26,138 bases of DNA, taken from positions 1-26,138 of the IMG/VR virus record IMGVR_UViG_3300049847_000717; one strand, written 5' to 3'. This DNA is from a virus. Below are positions 13,821-21,340 of this stretch, one piece after another; the stretch's first letter is position 1; each line of letters opens with the position of its first letter. Both the position numbers and the translations under genes were made by a program. The notes beneath the pieces were generated by a model. It saw only the letters and a list, made by a program, of their open reading frames with translations, ran no database searches and was not told the origin of the DNA.

Positions 13821-14114
13821 ATGGAAAACGAATATAAAAAGCTATTTTCTATTGATGAAATTAGTAAAGAAATAGCGAGCGCTATTGAGGCACATCAAAA
13901 CGGGCAGGAAATTGATTGGGGCAAGGCTTACAATCAATGGACGGACGAAAATGGAAATCATACCCTAAAAAAGGGTGTGATTTATTTTGATAACTCCCTT
14001 ACAGGAGAAATTATTGATCTCATTAAAGAAGGTGAAGTTGTTGATGTCGCCAAATTGGCGCAGAAAAAACTGGACACAAGGCTTTCCAACTATTCTAAAA
14101 CCATTAGATTATAA
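13821..14114 (+). CDS. Small unknown acidic protein, last gene before a terminator
   Basis: Ninety-seven residues, helical and acidic (SIDEISKEIASAIEAHQNG, later EIIDLIKEGEVVDVAKLAQ). GAGGTAAAAACT gives a reasonable SD before the ATG. A strong hairpin terminator begins 26 bases after its stop, so it closes the transcription unit that starts near 11737. No family is recognised. Confidence 0.65.
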   Translation: MENEYKKLFSIDEISKEIASAIEAHQNGQEIDWGKAYNQWTDENGNHTLKKGVIYFDNSLTGEIIDLIKEGEVVDVAKLAQKKLDTRLSNYSKTIRL

Positions 14115-14139
14115 AGCCACAAATTCTCAAATAATTTCA

Positions 14140-14174
14140 AAAAGCCTCAGAGTAACATCTGAGGCTTTTCTTTT
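14140..14174 (+). terminator. Intrinsic terminator, probably bidirectional
   Basis: A perfect 12-bp stem AAAAGCCTCAGA/TCTGAGGCTTTT with a 6-base loop (14152-14157), followed by CTTTT. The A-run on the left gives the mirror signal on the other strand. It ends the small-gene block. Confidence 0.85.
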
Positions 14175-14211
14175 GTACTGGAAGCGTTAAAGCGCGAATT
14201 GTTAAAAATAA

Positions 14212-14481
14212 ATGAAATACGAAATCACATCAAAACTCGAAACTGTGCCCGGACATGGGTTGAAAGAAATTGAATATAAAGGCGTAAAACATTATATTCT
14301 CAAGACCGATTTCGGCTATTTTATCGAGTCAAGATTAATTCCGACGACTATGAGTTTTTCGGAAATTCAAGAATTGAAAAATAAAATCAAATATGATTTT
14401 GAGGTTGAAAAATTTATTTCTCTTAATGATATTAGCAGAATGGTTTTTATCGTATTAAAAGATAAAATTAATGATGATTAA
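14212..14481 (+). CDS. Small unknown protein between terminator and promoter
   Basis: Eighty-nine residues with a beta-like first half (KYEITSKLETVPGHGLKEIE, then HYILKTDFGYFIESRLIP) and a helical second half. It lies alone between the terminator at 14140 and the predicted promoter at 14491, with no SD and no obvious promoter of its own. It may be read from leak-through or be leaderless. The gene is A+T-rich. No family is recognised. Confidence 0.5.
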   Translation: MKYEITSKLETVPGHGLKEIEYKGVKHYILKTDFGYFIESRLIPTTMSFSEIQELKNKIKYDFEVEKFISLNDISRMVFIVLKDKINDD

Positions 14482-14490
14482 ACTATTTAA

Positions 14491-14519
14491 TTGACAACCC
14501 GCTTAAAATAAACTATTTT
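14491..14519 (+). promoter_or_regulatory. Predicted sigma70-type promoter before the head operon
   Basis: A perfect TTGACA at 14491-14496, an ideal 17-base spacer, and TATTTT at 14514-14519. The start of transcription would fall near 14525, exactly where the first arm of the closing stem of the structured RNA begins. It is one of the two best promoter matches in the window. Confidence 0.65.
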
Positions 14520-14522
14520 TAA

Positions 14523-14634
14523 GTTGAAAATCCAGTTGCGCTTTGCCCGAATTAAAGGCGCAAAACAAAGGCGACGACCATCGCTTAAGAAAAGCTGAAA
14601 GGCAATTCTTAAGCGATGGTTTTTTATTTTCAAC
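14523..14634 (+). ncRNA. Candidate structured RNA (three-stem) upstream of the portal gene
   Basis: Three helices can be drawn by eye. The closing stem pairs GTTGAAAAT (14523-14531) with ATTTTCAAC (14626-14634). The first inner hairpin pairs TTGCGC and TTT (14536-14544) with AAA and GCGCAA (14554-14563), with one bulged G and a 9-base loop. The second inner hairpin is a perfect 15-bp stem (14577-14591 with 14606-14620) and a 14-base loop, followed by a T-run. A predicted promoter starts transcription at its 5' end. It could be a stand-alone small RNA or an attenuating leader of the portal operon. It matches no RNA family known to me. Confidence 0.5.
14577..14630 (+). terminator. Intrinsic terminator or attenuator before the portal gene
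   Basis: A perfect 15-bp stem (ACCATCGCTTAAGAA with its complement at 14606-14620) followed by six T, A and four T. This is the strongest terminator-like hairpin in the window, yet it ends only ten bases before the portal ATG at 14640, so head-gene transcription must read through it or be controlled by it. Confidence 0.75.
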
Positions 14635-14639
14635 CTAAA

Positions 14640-16019
14640 ATGGCGCGAACCGCGAAAAAAATCACACCCGACTATCAGGACGAATCGGTTTCGACCGGGC
14701 GGATAATGTTCACTTCGCAATCTTTGCCGCAAAATCCGCGCGATGAAAACTTTCTAAAGCTCGATCTAAAATCGCTCGAATGGATGCGGGCAGACCCGGA
14801 AACACACGCCGCGATTGAATTTTTGCTTGACGCGATGCTGTCAGACGGAATTGAAACCGTCGGCGCGGTCTTTGAATCAGACCCGAATTTTGCCGAAGCG
14901 GAAGAATACGCCCGCTTTATTCGCTGCCAGTTCCACGAAACTTGCAAAACATTCAATCGTTCTTACAAAGAATTACTGCGCGGCGCGTTCACGTTCGGGC
15001 ATAAAGTCGGCGAAATTGTTTGCCGACTTCAAACCGAAGGCGAGGACGCCGGGCGGCTGGTTTTAGATCGCATCAAACCAAAACCGAACCGTTCGACCGC
15101 TTTTGTCGTGGATGAATTTTTCAACGTCCTCGGTCTCGTCGGCGTCCGGCGCGGGCAAACCGCCATCACGACCGGGCAGATCGCGCCCGAAAACGTCATT
15201 CCGACGGAAAAGTTTCTGATTCCGCGTTTTGAAGAAAAAGACGCCGATCCGCGCGGTGTGCCGCAAATTCGCGCCGCCTTTGATTCTGTCTGCGATAAAT
15301 CGGAAACGCGCCAGCAATTCAAGATCTGGCGCAAAAAATGTTCAATCCGTTCATTTATCGCAATGGCTGGCGAAAACGCCAAACCGATTCAAATCAAAAA
15401 TACCGACGATACGATCAAACTTGATTCAAACGGCGTGCCGGTCACGAAAACGCCGCTCAAAGCGATCTCGGAAACTCTCTCAAATATGCAAAACGATACG
15501 GTTGCTGCCTTCAATCACGGCACGACGATCGAGCCACTTGAATCGGACGGCACGGGCGAACAGTTCGAGCGCAGTTATAAAATAAATAATCAGGAAATCC
15601 GCAAGGCTATTTTGTTGCAATCCGGCGCGACAGGCGAAGCCGACAAGGGCGGTCTCGGCAAGGCGGGCAAAGAAGTTGACGAACGCGTATTGAATCGCCG
15701 CGTCAATTCATTCCGGCGCGACCGCGAAAAGGAACTTTATCAACTGGCGCGGACGTTGATTGCGCTGAATTTCGGCGCGGATAAAGCCTATTTAACGCCG
15801 TCAATCACTCTGGGCGATGCTGAAAAATCGGACTTTTCAGCACTTTTGGCGGCTTACGGTTCGGTCGGTTACGCGCTCGACAGCTCGCAATTCCCTGAAA
15901 TTGACACCGATCTCGGATTACCGAAACGCGACGCGCAAAACACGGCGGAAAATTTAGATCAAGGACAAAATGCCGCCGCCGCCAATCAGCAAACCGATCA
16001 AAATCAGGGGGCGACATAA
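14640..16019 (+). CDS. Portal protein (DUF935 / Mu gp29-like)
   Basis: A 459-residue protein. The opening MARTAKKITPDYQDE and the segment DPETHAAIEFLLDAMLSDGI resemble the start of Mu gp29-type portal proteins. Later parts include LLRGAFTFGHKVGEIV, the Pro/Lys-rich DRIKPKPN, and QSGATGEADKGGLGKAGKEV before a helical region, as expected for a portal wing, stem and crown. It forms the ring at one capsid vertex through which DNA passes. The ATG at 14640 has no SD; an ATG at 14616 lies inside the terminator stem and is rejected, and a later ATG at 14706 has GGGCGGA upstream and remains possible. The stop overlaps the next start (TAATG). It opens the head operon. Confidence 0.8.
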   Translation: MARTAKKITPDYQDESVSTGRIMFTSQSLPQNPRDENFLKLDLKSLEWMRADPETHAAIEFLLDAMLSDGIETVGAVFESDPNFAEAEEYARFIRCQFHETCKTFNRSYKELLRGAFTFGHKVGEIVCRLQTEGEDAGRLVLDRIKPKPNRSTAFVVDEFFNVLGLVGVRRGQTAITTGQIAPENVIPTEKFLIPRFEEKDADPRGVPQIRAAFDSVCDKSETRQQFKIWRKKCSIRSFIAMAGENAKPIQIKNTDDTIKLDSNGVPVTKTPLKAISETLSNMQNDTVAAFNHGTTIEPLESDGTGEQFERSYKINNQEIRKAILLQSGATGEADKGGLGKAGKEVDERVLNRRVNSFRRDREKELYQLARTLIALNFGADKAYLTPSITLGDAEKSDFSALLAAYGSVGYALDSSQFPEIDTDLGLPKRDAQNTAENLDQGQNAAAANQQTDQNQGAT

Positions 16020-17485
16020 TGAGCAGAGTTTTAGGATTTATCACATCTTCGATTTGGGCAATGCGCCGCCAAGAATTTGATACGATGACTTTGGTTGCCT
16101 TGCGTCAAACCGAAACTTTGGAAAAAATCGCGGCGGAAATGGACAAGCCTTTGCCGGAGACAATGATGACGCGGCGCGGTGAACGCCTTCAAAATACGCG
16201 ATATGTCGAAATCCGCGACTCGGTTGCCGTGATTGATGTCAATGGTCGGCTTTCAAAACGAATGGGATTTTTTGCGGAAATCTGCGAAGGCGGCACGTCA
16301 ACCGAAATCTTGCTCAAAGATTTTCAAACCGTTCTCGATAATCCGGCAGTCAAATCCATAGTTTTCAATATTGACAGCCCGGGCGGAGAAGCCTTCGGCA
16401 TCAATGAATTTGCGAATCATATTTTTAATGCGCGTGGCAAAAAACCGATGACGGCTTATGTCGGCGGTCTTGGTTGTTCGGGCGCGTATTGGATCGCGTC
16501 GGCGTGCGATGAAGTAGTTTGCGACAAATCCGCCTTTCTTGGTTCGATCGGCGTCGTTTCGGTTGCGATTGATGATACGCAAGCCTATAAAATGCTCGGA
16601 TTTGATAAGCGGGTCGTAACAAGTTCAAATGCGCCGAAAAAAAGACTTGACCTAAACACCGACGAAGGAATGGCGGAATTTCAGGCGGAACTTGACGCGA
16701 TGGAAAATGTTTTTATCTCATCCGTCGCACGAAACCGCAAAGTCAAACGCGAACAGGTCATCAATGATTTTAATCAAGGCGGCGTGCTGGTCGGCGCGGA
16801 TGCCGTTAAAGCGAAAATGGCGGATCGCGTTGGAAGTTTGGAACAGGTAATCCGCGAACAGGTCAGAGGAAATAAAAATCCGGCGAACGCAAAAACCGCC
16901 GAACACAAAGGAGAAATCAATATGTCATTCAAAGATAAATTTAGGGAATTAGCGGCGGCGGCAGGTTTTACAGTGCAGGAAACTGCGGCGGAAACGGTCG
17001 AAGAAACGCTTGAGACTTCGGAAATGTCGGACGCGGAAACCGTCAGATTGAAAGCCGAAGTTCAAGCGGCAAACAGTCGCGCTGAGCGTGCCGAAGCGGA
17101 AAAAGCTGCATTGCTCAAAGCGCAAGCGGCGGCAAAGGAAACGGCGATCACGGAAAAAGCGCGTGCCTATGTTTCAAAGGAACTGGCGGAAAGCCGTCTG
17201 CTTCCGGCGGAAAAAGAATCTTTCGAGGCAAGTTATTTACAAGCCTTAAAGGACGATGAAGCCGCGCCTTTGCCGGTTGGCTCGCGCGCCGCTTTGCTTG
17301 AAACATCGCAAGCGAAACGGACGCCGCATCTTTTTGCTTCGGAACAGATCGCGCCCGATGCGACTGCCCGCGTTTTGCACGGCGATCAGAGCGCAAGCGC
17401 CGAAGATCGCGCCGACGAACTTTTGCGACAAACGCCGCTCGGTCGGTCGGCACTAAAAATTGTCAAGGACAACGCCGCGAAATAA
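16019..17485 (+). CDS. S49-family prohead protease with C-terminal scaffold
   Basis: A 488-residue protein. Residues ~60-280 form a ClpP/crotonase-type S49 peptidase: VFNIDSPGGEAFG gives the oxyanion loop, S154 in GCSGAYWIAS is the nucleophile, and K207 or K208 lies 53-54 residues later, as in lambda gpC and bacterial SppA where the catalytic pair is Ser and Lys about 52 apart. Residues 302-488 are helical, Ala/Glu-rich and scaffold-like. An internal SD and ATG at 16922 produce that part alone. The protease matures the prohead and removes the scaffold. A good SD (CAGGGGG) precedes the ATG, which overlaps the portal stop. Confidence 0.85.
   Translation: MSRVLGFITSSIWAMRRQEFDTMTLVALRQTETLEKIAAEMDKPLPETMMTRRGERLQNTRYVEIRDSVAVIDVNGRLSKRMGFFAEICEGGTSTEILLKDFQTVLDNPAVKSIVFNIDSPGGEAFGINEFANHIFNARGKKPMTAYVGGLGCSGAYWIASACDEVVCDKSAFLGSIGVVSVAIDDTQAYKMLGFDKRVVTSSNAPKKRLDLNTDEGMAEFQAELDAMENVFISSVARNRKVKREQVINDFNQGGVLVGADAVKAKMADRVGSLEQVIREQVRGNKNPANAKTAEHKGEINMSFKDKFRELAAAAGFTVQETAAETVEETLETSEMSDAETVRLKAEVQAANSRAERAEAEKAALLKAQAAAKETAITEKARAYVSKELAESRLLPAEKESFEASYLQALKDDEAAPLPVGSRAALLETSQAKRTPHLFASEQIAPDATARVLHGDQSASAEDRADELLRQTPLGRSALKIVKDNAAK
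16922..17485 (+). CDS. Nested scaffold protein from an internal start
   Basis: The ATG at 16922 is in frame with the protease gene (codon 302) and has AAAGGAG at 16907-16913, eight bases upstream, one of the best ribosome sites in the window. The 187-residue product starts MSFKDKFRELAAAAG and is rich in Ala, Glu and Lys with a long coiled coil (AEVQAANSRAERAEAEKAAL). This is the layout of lambda C and Nu3, where the scaffold is the C-terminal part of the protease read from its own start. It would guide capsid assembly and be degraded later. Confidence 0.75.
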   Translation: MSFKDKFRELAAAAGFTVQETAAETVEETLETSEMSDAETVRLKAEVQAANSRAERAEAEKAALLKAQAAAKETAITEKARAYVSKELAESRLLPAEKESFEASYLQALKDDEAAPLPVGSRAALLETSQAKRTPHLFASEQIAPDATARVLHGDQSASAEDRADELLRQTPLGRSALKIVKDNAAK

Positions 17486-17519
17486 ACGGCAATTAATTTA
17501 ACAAGAAGGAGAGTATTTT

Positions 17520-17921
17520 ATGAGTTTAGTAACACAAAACTATACCGGAACAAAATTACAGCCGTTTATGGATCCGGAAGAAGCCTTGGTGGATTCCGTT
17601 CCATTCGGCAACAGTCTGACGGTCGCGCAAGGCACGGTTGTTGCGGTTAAAACGGCGGACGGCAAATGGTATGCTTATGCGAACGGCAATGCCGATGGCA
17701 CGGAAGTCGCCCGCGGAATTGCCGTCTATGCTTTTACGACTGACGGCTCGGGCAAGGTAACGATTGCTTCGGATAAGTCGGTCGTTTATGACGGCGCGCC
17801 TGTTTATTTGGCGGGAACGTTTCGGACCACGGAACTAACCGGACTCGACGCGCCGGGCGTCGTTGATTTAGGCAGAATTGTCGAAGGACAGCTCGCCGAT
17901 GGAGTTTTGCGCGTCACCTAA
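17520..17921 (+). CDS. Head decoration protein (lambda gpD-like)
   Basis: A 133-residue protein with a beta-rich pattern (SLTVAQGTVVAVKTADGKWY, then GIAVYAFTTDGSG, then GAPVYLAGTF) that fits the lambda gpD decoration family, whose trimers sit on the capsid three-fold axes and stabilise it. The order protease/scaffold, decoration, major capsid is the lambda C-Nu3-D-E order. A strong AAGGAG precedes the ATG. No odd features. Confidence 0.8.
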   Translation: MSLVTQNYTGTKLQPFMDPEEALVDSVPFGNSLTVAQGTVVAVKTADGKWYAYANGNADGTEVARGIAVYAFTTDGSGKVTIASDKSVVYDGAPVYLAGTFRTTELTGLDAPGVVDLGRIVEGQLADGVLRVT

Positions 17922-17952
17922 AGCGAGCGCGATTGATTAAAAGGAGAACATT

Positions 17953-18966
17953 ATGCCAAATTTTATTTATCCAACAAACGAAGATTTACAACTGATCGCG
18001 CAAACAAAGATCCACGCGCTCGCAATGGACGACCCGATTTTCGAGCATTTCCCGACCGTTAATGTGGATAGCCACGTTCTATCGTGGGAACAGCGCGATT
18101 CGTATCGCGGACTGGCGGCGGTTCGCGGTCTTAACGGTCAACCGAAGCGCGTCAACGCGGTCGGCGGCAACAAATTTACGATCGAACCCGGTATTTACGG
18201 CGAGTATATGACGATTGACGAAGCGGAATTGACAACGCGGCGGCAATGGGGAAGTTATAATACGCCGATCAATATCACGGATTTGGTTCTCGAAAAGCAA
18301 GATCAACTGCTTTCGCGGCGCATTGATCTGATCCGTTCGATCCTTTGGACGCTTGTTACGACCGGGACTTTTACGGTTGCCAACGAATTGACGCAAACGC
18401 AATATTCGGGAACATATTCGATTCAAACCTTTACGGCGGGCGTTTCTTGGGGAACACCGGCGACGGCGACGCCCTTGGCGAATTTCCGCGCCGTTCAACT
18501 GCTTTCGCGCGGTTTTTCGGTCAGCTTCGGCGCAGGCGCGCGAGCTTATATGAACCGCGTGACGTTCAACAAAATGATCTCAAATACCAATTCGGCGGAC
18601 ATTGCCGGACGGCGGACGTCAGGACTCAACACGGTTTTGAATCTTGGCGAAGTCAACGCGGTTCTTGCCGGCGAAGATTTGCCGATGATCGTCGTCCACG
18701 ATGGCGGCTATTTGAACTCGGCGGGAACTTTTGTTCCGCTTATTGCCGACGATAAAGCGGTCGTCATCGGTCAACGCCCGGCAAATGCGCCGGTCGGCGA
18801 TTATGCAATGACGCGCAACGCAAATAACCCGAACTTGGAACCGGGTCCGTATATGCGCGTCGTTGACGACGAAGACGATGTTCCGCGTCTGATTCAAGTC
18901 CACGACGGACACAACGGCGGTCCGCGCATCTATTTCCCGTCGGCGGTCGTTAAAATGAGTGTGTGA
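17953..18966 (+). CDS. Major capsid protein (lambda gpE-like)
   Basis: A 337-residue protein, the size of lambda gpE (341). The opening with FPTVNVDSHVLSWEQRDS, the segment YGEYMTIDEAELTTRRQWG, and the ends YMRVVDDEDDVPRLIQVHDG and YFPSAVVKMSV follow the Phage_cap_E family pattern. It forms the icosahedral shell with the HK97 fold. AAAGGAG precedes the ATG. The next gene is an HNH endonuclease that separates it from the head-tail genes, so the insertion lies directly after the most highly expressed head gene. Confidence 0.85.
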   Translation: MPNFIYPTNEDLQLIAQTKIHALAMDDPIFEHFPTVNVDSHVLSWEQRDSYRGLAAVRGLNGQPKRVNAVGGNKFTIEPGIYGEYMTIDEAELTTRRQWGSYNTPINITDLVLEKQDQLLSRRIDLIRSILWTLVTTGTFTVANELTQTQYSGTYSIQTFTAGVSWGTPATATPLANFRAVQLLSRGFSVSFGAGARAYMNRVTFNKMISNTNSADIAGRRTSGLNTVLNLGEVNAVLAGEDLPMIVVHDGGYLNSAGTFVPLIADDKAVVIGQRPANAPVGDYAMTRNANNPNLEPGPYMRVVDDEDDVPRLIQVHDGHNGGPRIYFPSAVVKMSV

Positions 18967-18971
18967 GGACA

Positions 18972-19024
18972 ATAGATGTAGTATAATTATTGTAAGTAAA
19001 ATTACAATAAGGAGCTACATCTAT
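18972..19024 (+). promoter_or_regulatory. Hairpin over the SD and start codon of the HNH gene, with an internal -10 box
   Basis: The outer stem is a perfect 10 bp, ATAGATGTAG (18972-18981) with CTACATCTAT (19015-19024), and takes in the first two bases of the start codon. The inner stem is 9 bp, TTATTGTAA (18987-18995) with TTACAATAA (19002-19010). The SD AAGGAG (19009-19014) is split between inner stem and internal loop. TATAAT at 18982-18987 fills the opposite side of the loop. No good -35 is seen. Confidence 0.7.
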
Positions 19025-19706
19025 GAAGCAATGTATCCAGTGCGGCGAAAACAAGTTCTTTGAACAATTCTATGTTAAGCGGAAATTGCCGGACGGCACT
19101 AACCAATATCAATCATATTGCAAAGATTGTTATGCGGAACGGCAAAAAAATCCTGAGACAAAGAAATCTCCTTTTAAGAAGGTGGTAATGACGGCGGAAG
19201 AGCGTCGGGAAAGGCGAAATGAGCAAGCCCGACTTTACAACCAGAAACCTGAGCGCAAAAAGTATATGAGTAAATATGCTAAAGAAAATGCGGATAAGGA
19301 AAAGGAAAAGGCAGTCCGATATTACCAAAATCATAAAAACGAGATTATTGCTAAAACAAGGCTTTACCGGAAATTAGAACCGGAAAAAGCGCGTTTAGCG
19401 GTAAAAAAATGGCGCAAAGCAAACGAGGATTATCTTGTTCCGCAAAACGCAAAACGCCGCGCAAAAGTGTTAAGCGTGATAGGTGTGTTTACTGCTAAAG
19501 AATGGCAAGAACAAAAAGAACGGCAAAATTTTATTTGCCTGATGTGCAAGCGAAAAGAACCGGAAATTAAATTAACTGCTGACCACATCATACCGCTTAC
19601 ATTAGGCGGAACAAATACGATTGACAACATTCAAGGGCTATGTAAATCCTGCAATAGCAGAAAACACAATAAAACACTTGATTTGAGAAATGAATTGATT
19701 AAATAG
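19023..19706 (+). CDS. Free-standing HNH endonuclease with N-terminal zinc ribbon
   Basis: A 227-residue, very basic protein. Residues 4-36 hold two C-x2-C pairs (C4/C7 and C33/C36) forming a zinc ribbon. Residues 50-165 are Lys/Arg/Glu-rich and helical. Residues 172-215 form an HNH domain with C172/C175, D187-H188 (TADHIIPLTLGG), N202 (TIDNIQGLC), C207/C210 and H215 (NSRKHN), the zinc-bound McrA/HNH type. It is probably a mobile homing nuclease that cuts phages lacking it; cutting near the capsid gene is inferred. It sits between the capsid gene and the next head gene, with a hairpin over its ribosome site. It may also assist packaging, as HNH proteins do in some phages. Confidence 0.85.
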   Translation: MKQCIQCGENKFFEQFYVKRKLPDGTNQYQSYCKDCYAERQKNPETKKSPFKKVVMTAEERRERRNEQARLYNQKPERKKYMSKYAKENADKEKEKAVRYYQNHKNEIIAKTRLYRKLEPEKARLAVKKWRKANEDYLVPQNAKRRAKVLSVIGVFTAKEWQEQKERQNFICLMCKRKEPEIKLTADHIIPLTLGGTNTIDNIQGLCKSCNSRKHNKTLDLRNELIK

Positions 19707-19714
19707 GAAGAAAT

Positions 19715-19951
19715 ATGGCAAAGAAATTTTTACTAAAATCACACATCATCGGCGCGGACGGCGCGTTGCTTACGCCGGAAACGGTGGTCGAATCGTCCGC
19801 GCTTGGCGACGGCGAAACGATCAAGCGTTATCTCGATCTGGAAGCAATCGCGCCCGAAAGCGAAAAACAAACGACCGGCGAAGTTTTGGCGGAAGTCGAA
19901 GCGGCGGCGGCAGTTTTACCGGCGGAAGAACCGGCGAAGAAACCTAAATAA
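19715..19951 (+). CDS. Small head-module protein
   Basis: Seventy-eight residues: a basic and hydrophobic start (MAKKFLLKSHIIGADG), a middle with GDGETIKRYLDLEAI, and an Ala/Glu/Pro/Lys-rich tail. AGGAAG gives an SD. Its stop overlaps the next start (TAATG). It occupies the place of lambda FI between the capsid and connector genes, but the sequence does not let me call it a homologue. Confidence 0.6.
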   Translation: MAKKFLLKSHIIGADGALLTPETVVESSALGDGETIKRYLDLEAIAPESEKQTTGEVLAEVEAAAAVLPAEEPAKKPK

Positions 19952-20451
19952 TGAACTGGATTTCAGTTTTCAATTTCAAGGCTGATTTTGCTATTGCCCG
20001 CGCGGCGTCGGACGCTCAGGCGACAATGGCAATCGAAGCCGCTGAAGATGAACTTATTACGATCATCGGACAAGCGGCGGTTACCGATACGCTTCTTGCA
20101 ACGCCGACGGATCCGGCGCGGGCGGCGCGGGTCGTTCGGGCGCATAAGTTTTTAGCGGCGTCAATTCATCTGCTTAATGTCCGCAACGTCAAAAAAGAGC
20201 AGGACGCATCAAGTCCGGCAATGGCGGGCAAAATGATCCAAAATGAATATTGGACGCCGGATGAAATAATGAAAATGCGCGAGAATTGGCGAAATCTGGC
20301 ACTTAAAGCTATCTCGCCTTATTTAATCGTTGACGACCCGGACGATGATCTTGAATTTGAGCCGGCATTTGAAACCGGCGTTTTGACAGTGGCGGCGGCA
20401 GATTGCGCTTTGCAGACCGGCAAGCCTGATTATTGTAATGATTGCGCTTAA
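19951..20451 (+). CDS. Probable head-tail connector protein
   Basis: A 166-residue protein, mostly helical (ARAASDAQATMAIEAAEDEL, then DPARAARVVRAHKFLAASIH), with PDEIMKMRENWRNLALKAIS and a Cys-containing end. The length, helical pattern and position after the capsid and before an HK97 gp10-like gene fit connector proteins that cap the portal. No signature residue is decisive. The start overlaps the previous stop, and the last 14 bases overlap the next gene in another frame. Confidence 0.55.
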   Translation: MNWISVFNFKADFAIARAASDAQATMAIEAAEDELITIIGQAAVTDTLLATPTDPARAARVVRAHKFLAASIHLLNVRNVKKEQDASSPAMAGKMIQNEYWTPDEIMKMRENWRNLALKAISPYLIVDDPDDDLEFEPAFETGVLTVAAADCALQTGKPDYCNDCA

Positions 20452-20884
20452 TGTTCATATCCGCGCCTTTGATTTCGGATTGATCGAAAAAGATATTGAC
20501 GTAATTTCCGAGCAATTAGCCGATCAAATCCAAATCGAAGCGCAAAAAATTCTGGAAGTGCCGCCGGCGCGACACGGCAGACTTTACCGGCGCGGGGCGA
20601 TCAAGGGCAGATTGACAAAAAAAGGTTTGCTTTCCGGTTTGAAGCAGTCAGGTAACCGATTGATTATCGGTCAAAATATTCACCGCGCATCGGCTCCGGG
20701 CGAAGCACCGGCGAAGGATACGGGGCGTTTGCAAAGCAATATCACCGTCCGCAAATCCGGGCGCGGGCGTTATCAGGTTCGTTTCGGTGCGCCGTATGCG
20801 GGTATTTTGGAATTTGAATTAAACCGCCCGTTCATTTTACCCGCGATTGACGCGGCGGTTAAAGCGGTATTTGAAAAAAGATGA
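20438..20884 (+). CDS. HK97 gp10-like / lambda Z-like tail completion protein
   Basis: A 148-residue basic protein. The marker is SAPGEAPAKDTGRLQSNITV, the common 'pGepPa.dTGrL..si' motif of HK97 gp10-like proteins, followed by a beta hairpin (YQVRFGAPYAGILEFELNR) and the RPFILPAIDAAV end typical of the family. It joins tail to head. It overlaps the connector gene by 14 bases and the next gene by ATGA. The ATG at 20438 has only a weak SD, consistent with translational coupling. Confidence 0.75.
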   Translation: MIALNVHIRAFDFGLIEKDIDVISEQLADQIQIEAQKILEVPPARHGRLYRRGAIKGRLTKKGLLSGLKQSGNRLIIGQNIHRASAPGEAPAKDTGRLQSNITVRKSGRGRYQVRFGAPYAGILEFELNRPFILPAIDAAVKAVFEKR

Positions 20885-21330
20885 TTTCACTCGACGCTCT
20901 GTATAATTTCATCGAATCGCTGATTGACGCCGCGGCGCCGCAAACGCCACTTTACGGCGCAATCGCCTTTCGGAATCTTCGCGGATCGGTTGACGAAACC
21001 CGCAAGATCGTTCGTTGCGAATGCTGGCAGGGACGACGCGCGAAAACTACTGACCCGGAATGTCAGGAAGTCGAGGTTAAATTCATTGTCGAGTTTTATG
21101 TGACGCCCGACCCGCCGGAACCGACCGCCTCGGAATTGCAGCAACTTGATGCGGCGCGGGATTTGAGTTTTGAAATGATGAACGTATTTTTTGAAGCATT
21201 GACGGACGGCGACGGTCCGACATTAAACAAAGCGGTTGATGTTGCCTACGGCGATGAATGGGAAAACGGCGAGGCGAGTTTTGGAACACTTTTGCGGGGC
21301 GCGACTTATTTTTACGGAAATATAAATTAA
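20881..21330 (+). CDS. Probable tail terminator protein (lambda U position)
   Basis: A 149-residue acidic protein with an N-terminal helix (ISLDALYNFIESLIDAA), a beta core (RKIVRCECWQG, then VEVKFIVEFYVTP) and a helical stretch (ELQQLDAARDLSFEMMNVFF). The size, fold pattern and place between the gp10-like protein and the tail tube fit tail terminators, which stop tube growth. No specific motif proves this. It starts at an ATGA overlap. Confidence 0.6.
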   Translation: MISLDALYNFIESLIDAAAPQTPLYGAIAFRNLRGSVDETRKIVRCECWQGRRAKTTDPECQEVEVKFIVEFYVTPDPPEPTASELQQLDAARDLSFEMMNVFFEALTDGDGPTLNKAVDVAYGDEWENGEASFGTLLRGATYFYGNIN

Positions 21331-21340
21331 TGAGGTGATT

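Noticed and set aside
14616-14640. Upstream ATG for the portal protein
   Set aside because: It lies inside the 15-bp terminator stem and would add eight residues coded by the stem and T-run. The ATG at 14640 is simpler.
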